From: Arthrobacter sp. ov407
GTDB lineage: Bacteria; Actinomycetota; Actinomycetes; Actinomycetales; Micrococcaceae
Reading direction: 5' to 3'
Assembly (NCBI RefSeq): GCF_900102895.1
Contig: NZ_FNGD01000005.1
Coordinates: 186,001 to 250,000, forward strand
Length of the DNA: 64,000 bases
A program made the translations under genes and the position numbers. The notes beneath the pieces were generated by a model. That model did no database searches. It was given only the letters and a program-made list of their open reading frames with translations, and had not been told where the DNA came from. Positions 15,605-24,762 of the stretch are shown piece after piece (within the stretch, counting starts at the first letter, position 1; the number at the start of each line of letters is the position of its first letter).

Positions 15605-16888
15605 ATGAAAACCCGCAATCTCCTACTTCCCATCGCCACGGCAGGCGTTTTGGCCATGACGCTCTCGGCCTGTGGCGGCGGTGGTGGCGGCACTACCGGC
15701 GGCAACGACGCCGCCTCGCAGGGCCTGGACGGCCGCGGGCCCATCACCTACGTCCAGGGCAAGGACAACAGCAACGTGGTCCGTCCGCTGATCGACAAGT
15801 GGAATGCCGCCCACCCGAACGAGAAGGTCACGTTCAAGGAGCAGACCGACCAGGCCGACCAGCAGCACGACGACCTCGTCCAGCACTTCCAGGCCAAGGA
15901 CCCCGGGTACGACGTTGCAAGCGTCGACGTCGTCTGGACCGCTGAATTTGCCGCCAAGGGCTGGCTGCAGCCGCTCAAGGACAAGATGGCGCTGGATACC
16001 TCGGCTATGATCAAGCCGACCGTCGATGCCGCCTCCTACAAGGGCACGTTGTACGCGGCGCCGGAATCATCCGACGGCGGCATCCTTTACTACCGCAAGG
16101 ACCTCGTCCCCACGCCCCCGAAGACCTGGGACGAGATGATGAGCATGTGTTCCGTCGCCAAGTCCCACAACATGGGTTGCTACTCCGGCCAGTTCAAGAA
16201 ATATGAGGGACTGACCGTCAACGCCTCCGAGGCGATCAACTCCGCCGGCGGAGCCGTGCTGGACGAGAACGGCAAGCCCAACCTGCTCACTGCGGAGGCG
16301 AAGGCCGGCATGGCGAACCTGGTCAAGGCCTACGCGGACGGGGAAATCCCGAAGGAAGCCATCACCTTCCAGGAAGAGGAAAGCCGCCAGGCCTTCCAGG
16401 ACGGCAAGCTGTTGTTCCTGCGCAACTGGCCCTACGTCTACAACCTGGCCACCACCGAAGGTTCCTCGAAGGTCAAGGACGTCCTGGGCATGACCGCCCT
16501 TCCGGGTAAGGCCGGCCCGGGCGCCTCATCCCTCGGCGGCCACAGCGCTGCGGTCAGCGTCTACTCGAAGAACAAGGCCACGGCACTGGACTTCCTGAAG
16601 TTCCTCACCACGGAGGAGACCCAGAAGTTCTTCGCCACGAAGGGTTCGCTCGCCCCGGTCCTCGGCTCGCTTTACGACGACAAGGAGCTCGTCGCCAAGC
16701 TGCCGTACCTGCCGGTCCTGAAGACCTCGATCGAGAACGCAAAGCCGCGCCCGGTCACCCCGTTCTACCCGGCTGTCACCAAGGCCATCCAGGAAAACGC
16801 GTACTCCGCCATCAAGGGCGAGAAGACCGTAGACGCGGCCCTGTCCGACATGCAGAAGTCCATCGAGTCCGCTAGCGCGGGACAGTAG
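15605..16888 (+). CDS. sugar ABC transporter substrate-binding lipoprotein
   Basis: 427 aa, family 1 extracellular solute-binding protein. The signal peptide ends in a lipobox (MTLSAC, lipidated on about Cys23) followed by a Gly-rich linker. The body has the family pattern (ITYVQGKDNSNVVRPLIDKWNAAHP ... YAAPESSDGGILYYRKDLVPTPPKTWDEM). It most resembles trehalose/maltose binding proteins of actinobacteria; the sugar is inferred. It is the first gene of the operon, downstream of a LacI-type operator. Confidence 0.92.
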   Translation: MKTRNLLLPIATAGVLAMTLSACGGGGGGTTGGNDAASQGLDGRGPITYVQGKDNSNVVRPLIDKWNAAHPNEKVTFKEQTDQADQQHDDLVQHFQAKDPGYDVASVDVVWTAEFAAKGWLQPLKDKMALDTSAMIKPTVDAASYKGTLYAAPESSDGGILYYRKDLVPTPPKTWDEMMSMCSVAKSHNMGCYSGQFKKYEGLTVNASEAINSAGGAVLDENGKPNLLTAEAKAGMANLVKAYADGEIPKEAITFQEEESRQAFQDGKLLFLRNWPYVYNLATTEGSSKVKDVLGMTALPGKAGPGASSLGGHSAAVSVYSKNKATALDFLKFLTTEETQKFFATKGSLAPVLGSLYDDKELVAKLPYLPVLKTSIENAKPRPVTPFYPAVTKAIQENAYSAIKGEKTVDAALSDMQKSIESASAGQ

Positions 16889-16895
16889 GTCCATC

Positions 16896-17930
16896 ATGGC
16901 AACTGAAGTAGGCCCGACGTCGGTCAAGGCACCGGCGTCGGGCGGGGCACCGATCCATCACGCACCCAAGGGTGTTGGAGAGGACAACCGCATCGCGACG
17001 CAGGGGCGCTGGGCAGCCTGGCTCCTGGCGCCGACCATCATCGCATTGTCAGTAGTGATCGTGTACCCGATCATCACCGCCATTGTGATGTCGTTCCAAA
17101 AGGATGCTGGTCTGGACCCCGCCACGGGTCTCTTCACCGAAGGTGGCCCGGCCGGCTTCTCGAACTACACCAACTGGATTTTCCAGCAGTGCCCGGCTCC
17201 CGGCGGCGGAACCGTCGACTGCCCTCCGGGAACACTCGGTGCGCAGTTCTGGTCCGCCACCGGCACCACCTTCTTCTTCGCCGCCGTCACGGTGGCACTG
17301 GAGACGGTGCTCGGCTTCTGGATGGCCGTCATCATGGCCCGTGCCTTCAGGGGCCGCAGCCTGGTCCGGGCAGCTGTCCTGGTGCCGTGGGCCATCCCCA
17401 CCGCAGTTACGGCCAAGTTGTGGCTGTTCATCTTCGCCTTCGAAGGCATCGGCAACAAACTCTTCAACACCGCAGTCCTGTGGACCGGCAGCGAATGGCC
17501 GGCCAGGTGGGCAGTGATCATCGCAGACGTCTGGAAGACCACTCCCTTCATGGCGCTGCTGATTCTCGCCGGCCTGCAGATGATTCCCGCGGAAGTGTAC
17601 GAGGCAGCCAAGGTCGACGGCGCCTCAGCATGGCAGCGGTTCCGGATGATCACCCTGCCGCTGGTGAAGCCTGCGCTCATGGTGGCCATCTTGTTCCGCA
17701 CCCTGGACGCACTGCGCATGTTCGACCTCCCGTACATCCTGACGGGCGGGGCCAACAACACCACCACGCTGTCCATCCTGGTGATCAACCAGATCAGGCA
17801 GGGCTTCAACGCGGCGGCGGCCTTGTCCACCATCACGTTCTTCATCATCTTTATAGTGGCCTTCATCTTCGTACGCTTCCTCGGAGCGAATGTGGTGGAG
17901 CAAACCGGCGCAGGTAAGGGGAAGAAATGA
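16896..17930 (+). CDS. sugar ABC transporter permease (MalF-type)
   Basis: 344 aa with about six membrane helices and the EAA loop EVYEAAKVDGASAWQRFRMITLP, which contacts the ATPase. A long extracytoplasmic segment between the first helices contains two cysteines (QQCPAPGGGTVDCPPG). It starts 7 nt after the binding-protein stop and overlaps the next gene by 4 nt. It pairs with the MalG-type permease to form the channel. Confidence 0.93.
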   Translation: MATEVGPTSVKAPASGGAPIHHAPKGVGEDNRIATQGRWAAWLLAPTIIALSVVIVYPIITAIVMSFQKDAGLDPATGLFTEGGPAGFSNYTNWIFQQCPAPGGGTVDCPPGTLGAQFWSATGTTFFFAAVTVALETVLGFWMAVIMARAFRGRSLVRAAVLVPWAIPTAVTAKLWLFIFAFEGIGNKLFNTAVLWTGSEWPARWAVIIADVWKTTPFMALLILAGLQMIPAEVYEAAKVDGASAWQRFRMITLPLVKPALMVAILFRTLDALRMFDLPYILTGGANNTTTLSILVINQIRQGFNAAAALSTITFFIIFIVAFIFVRFLGANVVEQTGAGKGKK

Positions 17931-18814
17931 CCGCCGCGACCGAACTACGCGCAGAGCAGGACCGGGGACGGAAGGCCGCGCAGAACCGCGAGAAGTGGGC
18001 CCACGGACGCACCTACATCAGCGCGGCCGTGATCCTCTTCTGGTGCCTGGCGCCCGCGTACTGGATGGTGGTGACGGCGTTCCGTGACGTCGGCTACACC
18101 TACGACACGTCGCTCTTGCCGACCCACGTGACGCTGGACAACTTCAAGACGGCATTCGACACGTCCTTCGGCAACCACTTCGGCCAGGCCCTGCTGAACA
18201 GCTTGTTCATCGGCACCGTCGTCACCCTGGTGTCGCTGGTGATCGGCGTGTTTGCCGCCTATGCGCTGGCCCGCTTGAACTTCAAGGGCAAGTATCTCGT
18301 GCTGGGCTTCATCCTGGGAGCCTCCATGTTCCCCGGCGTCGCCCTCATCACGCCGCTGTTCCAGCTCTTCACGAACATCGGGTGGATGGGGACGTACCAG
18401 GCCCTGATCATTCCGAACATCTCGTTCGTGCTGCCGCTGACCGTCTACACCATGACGTCCTTCTTCCGGGAGATGCCGTGGGAGCTGGAGGAATCGGCGC
18501 GGGTGGACGGCTGCACGCAGGGACAGGCCTTCCGGCGAGTCATCATGCCGCTGGCAGCCCCGGCCATCTTCACGACGGCGATCCTGGCCTTCATCTCCTC
18601 GTGGAATGAATTCCTGATCGCCAGCCAGCTCTCGTCCGACGCAACGCAGCCGGTCACGGTGGCCATTGCCAGCTTCGCCGGTGCGCAGCCCAACCAGATC
18701 CCATACACCGCGATCATGGCTGCGGGAACCATCGTGACCATTCCCTTGGTCATCCTGGTGCTGGTGTTCCAGCGAAAGATCGTCGCGGGCCTCACCGCCG
18801 GCGCGGTTAAGTGA
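17927..18814 (+). CDS. sugar ABC transporter permease (MalG-type)
   Basis: 295 aa, six predicted membrane helices, EAA loop ELEESARVDGCTQGQAFRRVIMPL. It starts with an ATGA overlap on the previous permease. No ATPase gene follows. Such actinobacterial importers usually share the general ATPase MsiK encoded elsewhere (established for the group, inferred here). Confidence 0.93.
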   Translation: MTAATELRAEQDRGRKAAQNREKWAHGRTYISAAVILFWCLAPAYWMVVTAFRDVGYTYDTSLLPTHVTLDNFKTAFDTSFGNHFGQALLNSLFIGTVVTLVSLVIGVFAAYALARLNFKGKYLVLGFILGASMFPGVALITPLFQLFTNIGWMGTYQALIIPNISFVLPLTVYTMTSFFREMPWELEESARVDGCTQGQAFRRVIMPLAAPAIFTTAILAFISSWNEFLIASQLSSDATQPVTVAIASFAGAQPNQIPYTAIMAAGTIVTIPLVILVLVFQRKIVAGLTAGAVK

Positions 18815-18824
18815 GTGCGGCGTC

Positions 18825-19076
18825 ATGACTGACGAGAACCTGGGCCACGTGCCGGCGACGCGTCGAAAGGTGCGCTCCGGCGAGGACTTCGACATCATCA
18901 TCGGGTTCCTCGGCTTCTGGACCGTGGTTTTGCTGGCGGTCACCGTCTGGATGGAGGTGACCGCCCAGCCGGCCCTCTTCTGGGCCCTGGGACTGCTGGC
19001 CATGCTGGGTGCCCTCTACGGGATGATCCGGCTGCGCCGGCGTTTGCCGGACCGGACGGCCAGCCGGCGCGGCTAG
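18825..19076 (+). CDS. small two-pass membrane protein in the sugar operon
   Basis: 83 aa. Two hydrophobic helices (IIIGFLGFWTVVLLAVTVW and LFWALGLLAMLGALYGMI) are flanked by basic ends, with the C-terminus RLRRRLPDRTASRRG. It begins 10 nt after the permease stop, so it is probably cotranscribed. Function unknown; it could be an accessory of the importer. Confidence 0.7.
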   Translation: MTDENLGHVPATRRKVRSGEDFDIIIGFLGFWTVVLLAVTVWMEVTAQPALFWALGLLAMLGALYGMIRLRRRLPDRTASRRG

Positions 19077-19178
19077 GCAGCCAGGTGCCAGGACTATTCA
19101 TCTGCCGCGGGGGAGGCGGGCACAGCACGTCTGCGGGCAGCCGACAGGTTTCCGCGGACCGTCAACAAGGGGACAAAG

Positions 19179-20255
19179 GTGGCACGGACAGAAAGGGCGC
19201 AGCGCGGCGGCCACTCCGGCGTCAGCATTGAGGATGTAGCCGCCGCTGCCGGCGTATCCACGGCCACCGTATCCCGGGCCGTCCGCGGACTGCCCCGCGT
19301 TTCCCCGGCGACGCGGGAGAAGATCCTCGGGATCGCCGAATCCTTGGGCTACGTCGCCTCCTCCTCGGCTTCCGGCCTGGCCACGGGCCGGACCAAAACC
19401 ATCGGCGTTCTGGCCCCGTTCGTCAGCCGCTGGTTCTTCTCCAAAGCCATCGAGGGCGCAGACCGGGAACTGCACTCCCGTCAGTACAACCTTTCGCTCT
19501 TCAACCTCGGCGGCCATGGCAGCAACCGTGAGCGGCTTTTCAGCAAGACCATGGTCTATAAGCAGATTGATGCCCTGTTGGTCCTCTGTATGGCGCTCAC
19601 CCACGAGGAAATCGAGCATCTCCAGAAGATCGATATCCCGCTGGTGGTGGTGGGCGGCCATGTCGAGGAGTGCCCCTATATCGGCATTGACGACTACGCC
19701 GCGGCCGCGACCGCGGTCCGCCACCTGATCGGACTAGGCCACACCGACATCGCGCTCCTGCACGGCGATGACGAAACCGACCTCAACTTCGACGTCCCCA
19801 GGGTCCGGATCCAGGCCTTCCACGACATCATGCGCGAGGCTCGGCTGCCCGCCCGGGCCGAGTGGGACGTGTGGGGGGACTTCACCGTTCGCAGCGGCCA
19901 GGAGGCGTTCCGGCGGCTCTGGGCCGCCGACGGGCCCAAGCCCACAGCAATCTTCTGCGCCTCGGATGAGATGGCCATGGGCGTCATCTTCGAGGCCAGC
20001 AAGGCCGGTGTGCGCGTCCCGGAGGATTTGTCGGTCATCGGCATCGACGACCACGACTTCGCCGAAGCGATGGGTCTCACCACGGTCGGACAGCGGCCGG
20101 ACCTGCAAGCCGAACTCGGCACCAAGATGCTGCTGGACGAGCTCGACGGAATTGCCGGGGCCGTGCAGTCCGCCGTGGCGCCGCACCGGCTGATTGTGCG
20201 GACGACGACGGCGCCGCCGCTACGGAAGTCCGCGCGGCTCTCCGGCCTGGTCTAG
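19179..20255 (+). CDS. LacI/GalR-family transcriptional regulator
   Basis: 358 aa from a GTG. The N-terminal HTH is clear (SIEDVAAAAGVSTATVSRAVRGLPRVSPATREKI), followed by the hinge helix and a periplasmic-binding-protein-like sensor (TKTIGVLAPFVSRWFFSKAIEGADREL ... PTAIFCASDEMAMGVIFEASKAGVRVPEDLSVIGIDDH). It is likely the sugar-responsive regulator of the ABC operon, acting at 15504-15517. Its stop codon shares the CTAG at 20252-20255 with the stop of the convergent gene. Confidence 0.94.
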   Translation: MARTERAQRGGHSGVSIEDVAAAAGVSTATVSRAVRGLPRVSPATREKILGIAESLGYVASSSASGLATGRTKTIGVLAPFVSRWFFSKAIEGADRELHSRQYNLSLFNLGGHGSNRERLFSKTMVYKQIDALLVLCMALTHEEIEHLQKIDIPLVVVGGHVEECPYIGIDDYAAAATAVRHLIGLGHTDIALLHGDDETDLNFDVPRVRIQAFHDIMREARLPARAEWDVWGDFTVRSGQEAFRRLWAADGPKPTAIFCASDEMAMGVIFEASKAGVRVPEDLSVIGIDDHDFAEAMGLTTVGQRPDLQAELGTKMLLDELDGIAGAVQSAVAPHRLIVRTTTAPPLRKSARLSGLV

Positions 20256-21169
20256 GAAGCGCGGGCCAGCTGGCGGATGGGCACCCAGCGCGAGGCCAGC
20301 CGTCGGTAGGCCGCGGCGGCGCCGGTCATGTCGCCCTCCGCCAGGCACTCAATACCGAGGCGCACGTCCAGCGGCGAATCGTCCGGATAGACCTTGTCTG
20401 CCACGCCGCCGTAATCGAGTTCCACTGCCGAATCCGGGTGGAAGAGTTCAAGCCATTCCGTGAGCTGGGTCAGGTCCTCGAGCATGTCGAGATCGGGCGC
20501 GGCGAGGGCCAGGTGCGCCACCGCGTAGCTCACGCGCTCCAGTGCCTTGCCGATGCCCGCACGGATGCGGACCGTCACGATGTGGCCCTCGGCTTCGACG
20601 ACGTCGGTGGGATCCGATTCCTGGAAGAGGCAGAACCAGCTGAAGGGGATGCCCCATGTGGACGCCCGGGTGTGGACCCGGCTCAGGCCATCGTGGGCCC
20701 GCACCTCATCAATGCGTTCCTGGTGCTTGTCCCGCTGTTCTTCCGGGATCAGGAGCTGGGCCAGGGGCCCGTGGATGCCTTCCATCAGGGCATTGGCGGC
20801 CAGCCCGGCGCGGAGGACCATCTGGCTGGGGCAGTACAGCAGCCGGCCGGCCTGCGGTGCGGCGGCAGTCCCGGGGCCGGGCTCGGCGCCGTCGTGCGCT
20901 GCGGCAGAGGGCGCCCGCCGTGCCGGGGCCGGGACAACGCGTACGAGGTCGGTCCGGCCGGTGGGAAATGGGTCCCCGTCGGACCGGGTGATGCGGCCCA
21001 GGGACGCCAGGAGCTCGGCGTTCTCCACGGCAGCCCGGGACGCCAGACCGGCGCCGGCGGCTCGCAGGGTTTCCTGCTGCTTCTCGGGGAACGCCTCGAG
21101 GGGCTCGTAGATCCGGAGCGCGGAAGAGAACGGCAGCCCGGACTGTCCGTGGTAAATGTTCCCCGTCAT
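20252..21169 (-). CDS. uncharacterised actinobacterial protein (DUF8083-like)
   Basis: 305 aa from the ATG at 21169 (MTGNIYHGQSGLPFSSALRIYEPLEAFP). The longer frame to 21220 overlaps xthA, and AGGGAAG precedes the chosen ATG. Soluble, with no signal peptide. YxxxLRxYEPLxAFPE-like N-termini occur in uncharacterised actinobacterial proteins (from memory). The central part contains GRLLYCPSQMVLRAGLAANALMEG and a WGIPFSWFCLF segment. No catalytic motif is recognised. It lies downstream of xthA on the same strand, so it may be cotranscribed. Confidence 0.75.
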   Translation of the reverse strand: MTGNIYHGQSGLPFSSALRIYEPLEAFPEKQQETLRAAGAGLASRAAVENAELLASLGRITRSDGDPFPTGRTDLVRVVPAPARRAPSAAAHDGAEPGPGTAAAPQAGRLLYCPSQMVLRAGLAANALMEGIHGPLAQLLIPEEQRDKHQERIDEVRAHDGLSRVHTRASTWGIPFSWFCLFQESDPTDVVEAEGHIVTVRIRAGIGKALERVSYAVAHLALAAPDLDMLEDLTQLTEWLELFHPDSAVELDYGGVADKVYPDDSPLDVRLGIECLAEGDMTGAAAAYRRLASRWVPIRQLARAS

Positions 21170-21200
21170 TGGATCACGACGCTTCCCTGGGCGGCAGCCA

Positions 21201-22007
21201 TTAGTCCGCCAGTTCCGCAATCACCGGAGCGTGGTCTGAGGCGCCCTTGCCCTTGCGCTCCTCGCGGTCGATCATCGCACCGGTGACCCGTGCCGCCAGG
21301 GCCGGGGATCCGAGAATGAAGTCGATCCGCATTCCTTCTTTTTTCGGGAAGCGCAGTTGCGTGTAATCCCAATAGGTATAGACGCCAGGTCCCGGGGTGT
21401 GCGGGCGGACCACATCCTGGAAGCCAGCCTCCTCAAAGGCGTGGAAGGCGGCCCGCTCGGGTTCACTGACGTGGGTGAGGCCTTCGGAGCGGAAGTAGTC
21501 GATGTCCCAGACGTCGTCGTCCAGGGGCGCGATGTTGAAGTCCCCCATCAGCGCGATCTGCGCCTGGGGGTCCTCCTTGACCCAGGTGCCGGCGTGGGTT
21601 TTCAGGATGTCCAGCCAGTTGAGCTTGTAGGGCATGTGTTCGTCGTCGAGGGCGCGGCCGTTGGGGACGTAGAGGCTCCAGACCCGGATGCCGCCGCACG
21701 TGGCCCCGATGGCGCGGGCCTCCTGCACAGCGTCCTTGCCGTTCTTGCCGAACACGGGCTGGTCCAGGAAGGTGCGTTCGACGTTGTCGAGTCCCACGCG
21801 GGAGGCGATCGCGACGCCGTTCCACTGGCTCAGGCCGAAGTGCGCCACCTCGTAGCCCATGCTCTCGAAGAGATCCCAGGGGAAGTTCTCGTCCTTGCAT
21901 TTGGTTTCCTGGATGGCCAGGACGTCACAGTCCGTGCGCTGAAGCCAGGCCTCCACACGGTCGGCGCGGGCGCGGAGCGAGTTCACATTCCAGGTAGCTA
22001 TCTTCAC
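21201..22007 (-). CDS. xthA: exodeoxyribonuclease III (AP endonuclease)
   Basis: 268 aa, normal for ExoIII. Motifs are MKIATWNVNSLRAR (Asn, metal), IQETKCKDENFP (catalytic Glu), MGDFNIAP (Asp/Asn) and KGKGASDHAPVIAEL (Asp-His at the C-terminus). It acts in base-excision repair at abasic sites in the cytoplasm. The minus-strand gene upstream of the DUF8083-like gene ends 31 nt before that gene's start. Confidence 0.96.
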   Translation of the reverse strand: MKIATWNVNSLRARADRVEAWLQRTDCDVLAIQETKCKDENFPWDLFESMGYEVAHFGLSQWNGVAIASRVGLDNVERTFLDQPVFGKNGKDAVQEARAIGATCGGIRVWSLYVPNGRALDDEHMPYKLNWLDILKTHAGTWVKEDPQAQIALMGDFNIAPLDDDVWDIDYFRSEGLTHVSEPERAAFHAFEEAGFQDVVRPHTPGPGVYTYWDYTQLRFPKKEGMRIDFILGSPALAARVTGAMIDREERKGKGASDHAPVIAELAD

Positions 22008-22138
22008 AGTCCCTAACTTACCGAACTTGGCCCCCGGACGAAGCAGCCAGCAGGTTCCGGCCTCTGGAAATTAGTAGGAAGTCCGAGTATATTCGGCTGC
22101 AGAGATGATCTAGGTCACATGCAAAGGAGCATTCGGTC

Positions 22139-23638
22139 ATGGTTCGAGAACTATCCCATTACATTGACGGGCAGCGCGTGGACGGCACCTCAGGCCGGTT
22201 CAGCGATGTCTATGATCCCTGCACCGGCGAGGTCCAGTCCCGGCTGCCGCTGGCCAGCGCAGAGGAAGTGCGCAATGTGATTGCCAGCGCGGAAAAGGGG
22301 CAGGTGGAATGGGCCGCGATGAATCCGCAGCGCCGCGGCCGGGTCCTGCTCAAGTTCGTGGACCTGGTCAACGAGCACATGGACGAGCTCGCCACCCTGC
22401 TGTCCTCCGAGCACGGCAAGACCTTCCCCGATGCCAAGGGTGACATCCAGCGCGGCATCGAAGTTGTGGAATTTGCCGCCGGTGCCCCGCATCTGCTCAA
22501 GGGCGAGTTCTCGGACAACGCCGGCACCGGCGTCGACGTGCACTCGATGCGGCAGCCCCTCGGCGTCGTTGCCGGCATCACGCCATTCAACTTCCCGGCC
22601 ATGATCCCGCTCTGGAAGTCCGGGCCGGCGCTCGCCGCCGGCAATGCCTTCATCCTCAAGCCCTCCGAGCGGGACCCCTCCGTGCCGCTGCGCCTGGCCG
22701 AGCTCTTCACCGAGGCGGGCCTCCCCGACGGCGTCTTCAACGTAGTCAACGGGGACAAGGAGGCTGTGGATGCGCTGCTGGAGGATCCCCGGGTCCAGGC
22801 CATCGGGTTCGTCGGTTCCACGCCCATTGCCCAGTACATCTATGCCACCGCCGCAGCGAACGGCAAGCGCGCCCAGTGCTTCGGCGGCGCCAAGAACCAC
22901 ATGGTGATCATGCCCGACGCAGACCTGGACATGGCTGCGGACGCCCTCATCGGGGCAGGCTTCGGCTCCGCGGGCGAGCGCTGCATGGCGATTTCGGTGG
23001 CCGTTCCGGTCGGCCGGAAGACCGCGGATGCACTCGTGGAGAAGCTGCAGGCGCGGATCGCCGGCCTCAAGGTCGGCCACAGCCTTGCCAAGGATTCCGA
23101 CTTCGGCCCGGTCGTGGCGGCCTCCGCGAAGGAGCGGATCGAAGGCTACATCGCCTCCGGCGTCGAAGAAGGCGCCAGCCTCGTGACCGACGGCCGCGGC
23201 CTGAAGGTGGAAGGCTATGACGGCGGCTTCTGGGTCGGTCCCACGCTGTTCGACAACGTCACGAAGGACATGAAGATCTACAAAGAGGAGATCTTCGGCC
23301 CGGTCCTGAGCGTGCTCCGCGCCGAAGACTACGACGAGGCCCTCCGGCTCTGCAGCGAACACGAGTTCGGCAATGGCGTGGCCATCTTCACCCGCGACGG
23401 CGACTCCGCCCGCGACTTCGCCAGCCGCGTCCAGGTAGGCATGGTGGGCATCAACGTTCCTATCCCCGTGCCGATCGCGTACTACACCTTCGGCGGCTGG
23501 AAGGCCTCCGGCTTCGGCGACCTCAACCAGCACGGGGCCGACGCCTTCCGCTTCTACACGAAGACCAAGACGGTCACGAGCCGCTGGCCTTCCGGCATCC
23601 GCCAGGGCGCCAGCTTCGTCATGCCGGAAGGCAGCTGA
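22139..23638 (+). CDS. mmsA: methylmalonate-semialdehyde dehydrogenase (CoA-acylating)
   Basis: 499 aa, MmsA length. Aldehyde dehydrogenase fold with Cys282 as the nucleophile in GSAGERCMAISVAV and FNFPAMIPLWKSGPALAAGNAFILKPSE for NAD binding. MmsA-type enzymes form propionyl- or acetyl-CoA from the semialdehydes of valine and inositol breakdown. GCAAAGGAG lies 7-8 nt before the ATG. It is the first gene of the mmsA-HIBCH-mmsB-enoyl-CoA hydratase operon, which covers the end of valine catabolism. Confidence 0.95.
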   Translation: MVRELSHYIDGQRVDGTSGRFSDVYDPCTGEVQSRLPLASAEEVRNVIASAEKGQVEWAAMNPQRRGRVLLKFVDLVNEHMDELATLLSSEHGKTFPDAKGDIQRGIEVVEFAAGAPHLLKGEFSDNAGTGVDVHSMRQPLGVVAGITPFNFPAMIPLWKSGPALAAGNAFILKPSERDPSVPLRLAELFTEAGLPDGVFNVVNGDKEAVDALLEDPRVQAIGFVGSTPIAQYIYATAAANGKRAQCFGGAKNHMVIMPDADLDMAADALIGAGFGSAGERCMAISVAVPVGRKTADALVEKLQARIAGLKVGHSLAKDSDFGPVVAASAKERIEGYIASGVEEGASLVTDGRGLKVEGYDGGFWVGPTLFDNVTKDMKIYKEEIFGPVLSVLRAEDYDEALRLCSEHEFGNGVAIFTRDGDSARDFASRVQVGMVGINVPIPVPIAYYTFGGWKASGFGDLNQHGADAFRFYTKTKTVTSRWPSGIRQGASFVMPEGS

Positions 23639-24762
23639 TGGGGGCGGACGTTGCGCGGGTAGCGGACAGTGGAGCAGCGGCCGGCGAATGCTTGCCCGGG
23701 GAAGCAGAGGAAGTCCTGTTTGAACGGCGCAGCCGGCTCGGCGTCGTGACCCTCAACCGGCCCGCGGCCGTCAACGCCCTGACGGCCGGGATGGCCTCCG
23801 CCATGCTCGAACAGCTGACGCTCTGGGCCGACGACGACGCCATCGCCGCGGTGCTGGTCCGCGGCGCCGGCGACCGGGGCCTCTGCGCCGGCGGCGACAT
23901 CGTCGCCATCTACCGGGACATGCTCGACGGCGGGGACGCCACCGCGGACTTCTGGGCAGACGAGTACCGGCTGAACCTGCTCATCTCTGAATACCCCAAA
24001 CCGTACGTGGCGTTCATGGACGGGCTGGTCCTGGGCGGCGGCGTGGGGATCTCGGCGCACGGCTCTGTGCGGATCGTCACCGAACGCACCCGCACGGGCA
24101 TGCCCGAAACGACGATCGGGTTCGTGCCCGACGTCGGCGGTACCCTCCTGCTCTCCGGCTCGCCGGGGGAGACCGGCACGCACGCGGCCCTGACGGGCGC
24201 CCATCTGAGCGGCGCGGACGCGCTGTTCCTGGGCCTCGCCGACCGCTTCGTGCCCTCCGCCAGCCTGGCTGAACTGGCGGTGGCGCTCGAGACCGAGGCG
24301 GTGGAATCCGCCGTCGCCCGTTTCGCCGAAACGGCTCCACAGTCAGTCCTCGCCGCACAGCAGGAATGGATTGACGCCTGCTACTCCAGCGACGACGCCG
24401 AGGAGATCCTGCGCCGGCTGCGCACGGCGGGCGGGGAGGCCGCCAGCGCCGCGGACACCATCGAGGCCAAGTCGCCGACGGCGGTGAAGGTGGCCCTGGA
24501 GTCCCTGCGCCGCGTCCGCGGACTGAGCCTGGCGCAGGCGCTCGAGCAGGAATACCGCGTGGGCCTGCGCTTCCTCGCCGGACCGGACTTCCGCGAAGGA
24601 ATCCGCGCCCAGGTGGTGGACAAGGACCGCAACCCCCGCTGGAAGCCAGCCACCCTCGCAGAGGTCACCCGAGCGGACGTCGCGGCTTACTTCGCCCCGC
24701 TGGGCGGGCGCGAACTGAAGCTCTCTCCAAAGGAGAAGAACAAGGAGAAGAACAATGTCTGA
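23638..24762 (+). CDS. 3-hydroxyisobutyryl-CoA hydrolase / enoyl-CoA hydratase family
   Basis: 374 aa, crotonase fold with the long C-terminal extension typical of HIBCH. Markers are VVTLNRPAAVNALT, GLCAGGDIVAIYRD and PETTIGFVPDVGGTLLLS. In valine breakdown it frees 3-hydroxyisobutyrate for MmsB. Its ATG shares one base with the mmsA stop (TGATG). It ends in a lysine-rich [10 protein letters not shown] tail that overlaps the mmsB start by 8 nt. Confidence 0.92.
   Translation: MGADVARVADSGAAAGECLPGEAEEVLFERRSRLGVVTLNRPAAVNALTAGMASAMLEQLTLWADDDAIAAVLVRGAGDRGLCAGGDIVAIYRDMLDGGDATADFWADEYRLNLLISEYPKPYVAFMDGLVLGGGVGISAHGSVRIVTERTRTGMPETTIGFVPDVGGTLLLSGSPGETGTHAALTGAHLSGADALFLGLADRFVPSASLAELAVALETEAVESAVARFAETAPQSVLAAQQEWIDACYSSDDAEEILRRLRTAGGEAASAADTIEAKSPTAVKVALESLRRVRGLSLAQALEQEYRVGLRFLAGPDFREGIRAQVVDKDRNPRWKPATLAEVTRADVAAYFAPLGGRELKLSPKEKNKEKNNV

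Noticed and set aside
22190-23533. 447-aa minus-strand frame opposite mmsA
   Set aside because: Antisense shadow of a clear aldehyde dehydrogenase; composition is rich in Ala, Gly and His with no motif.
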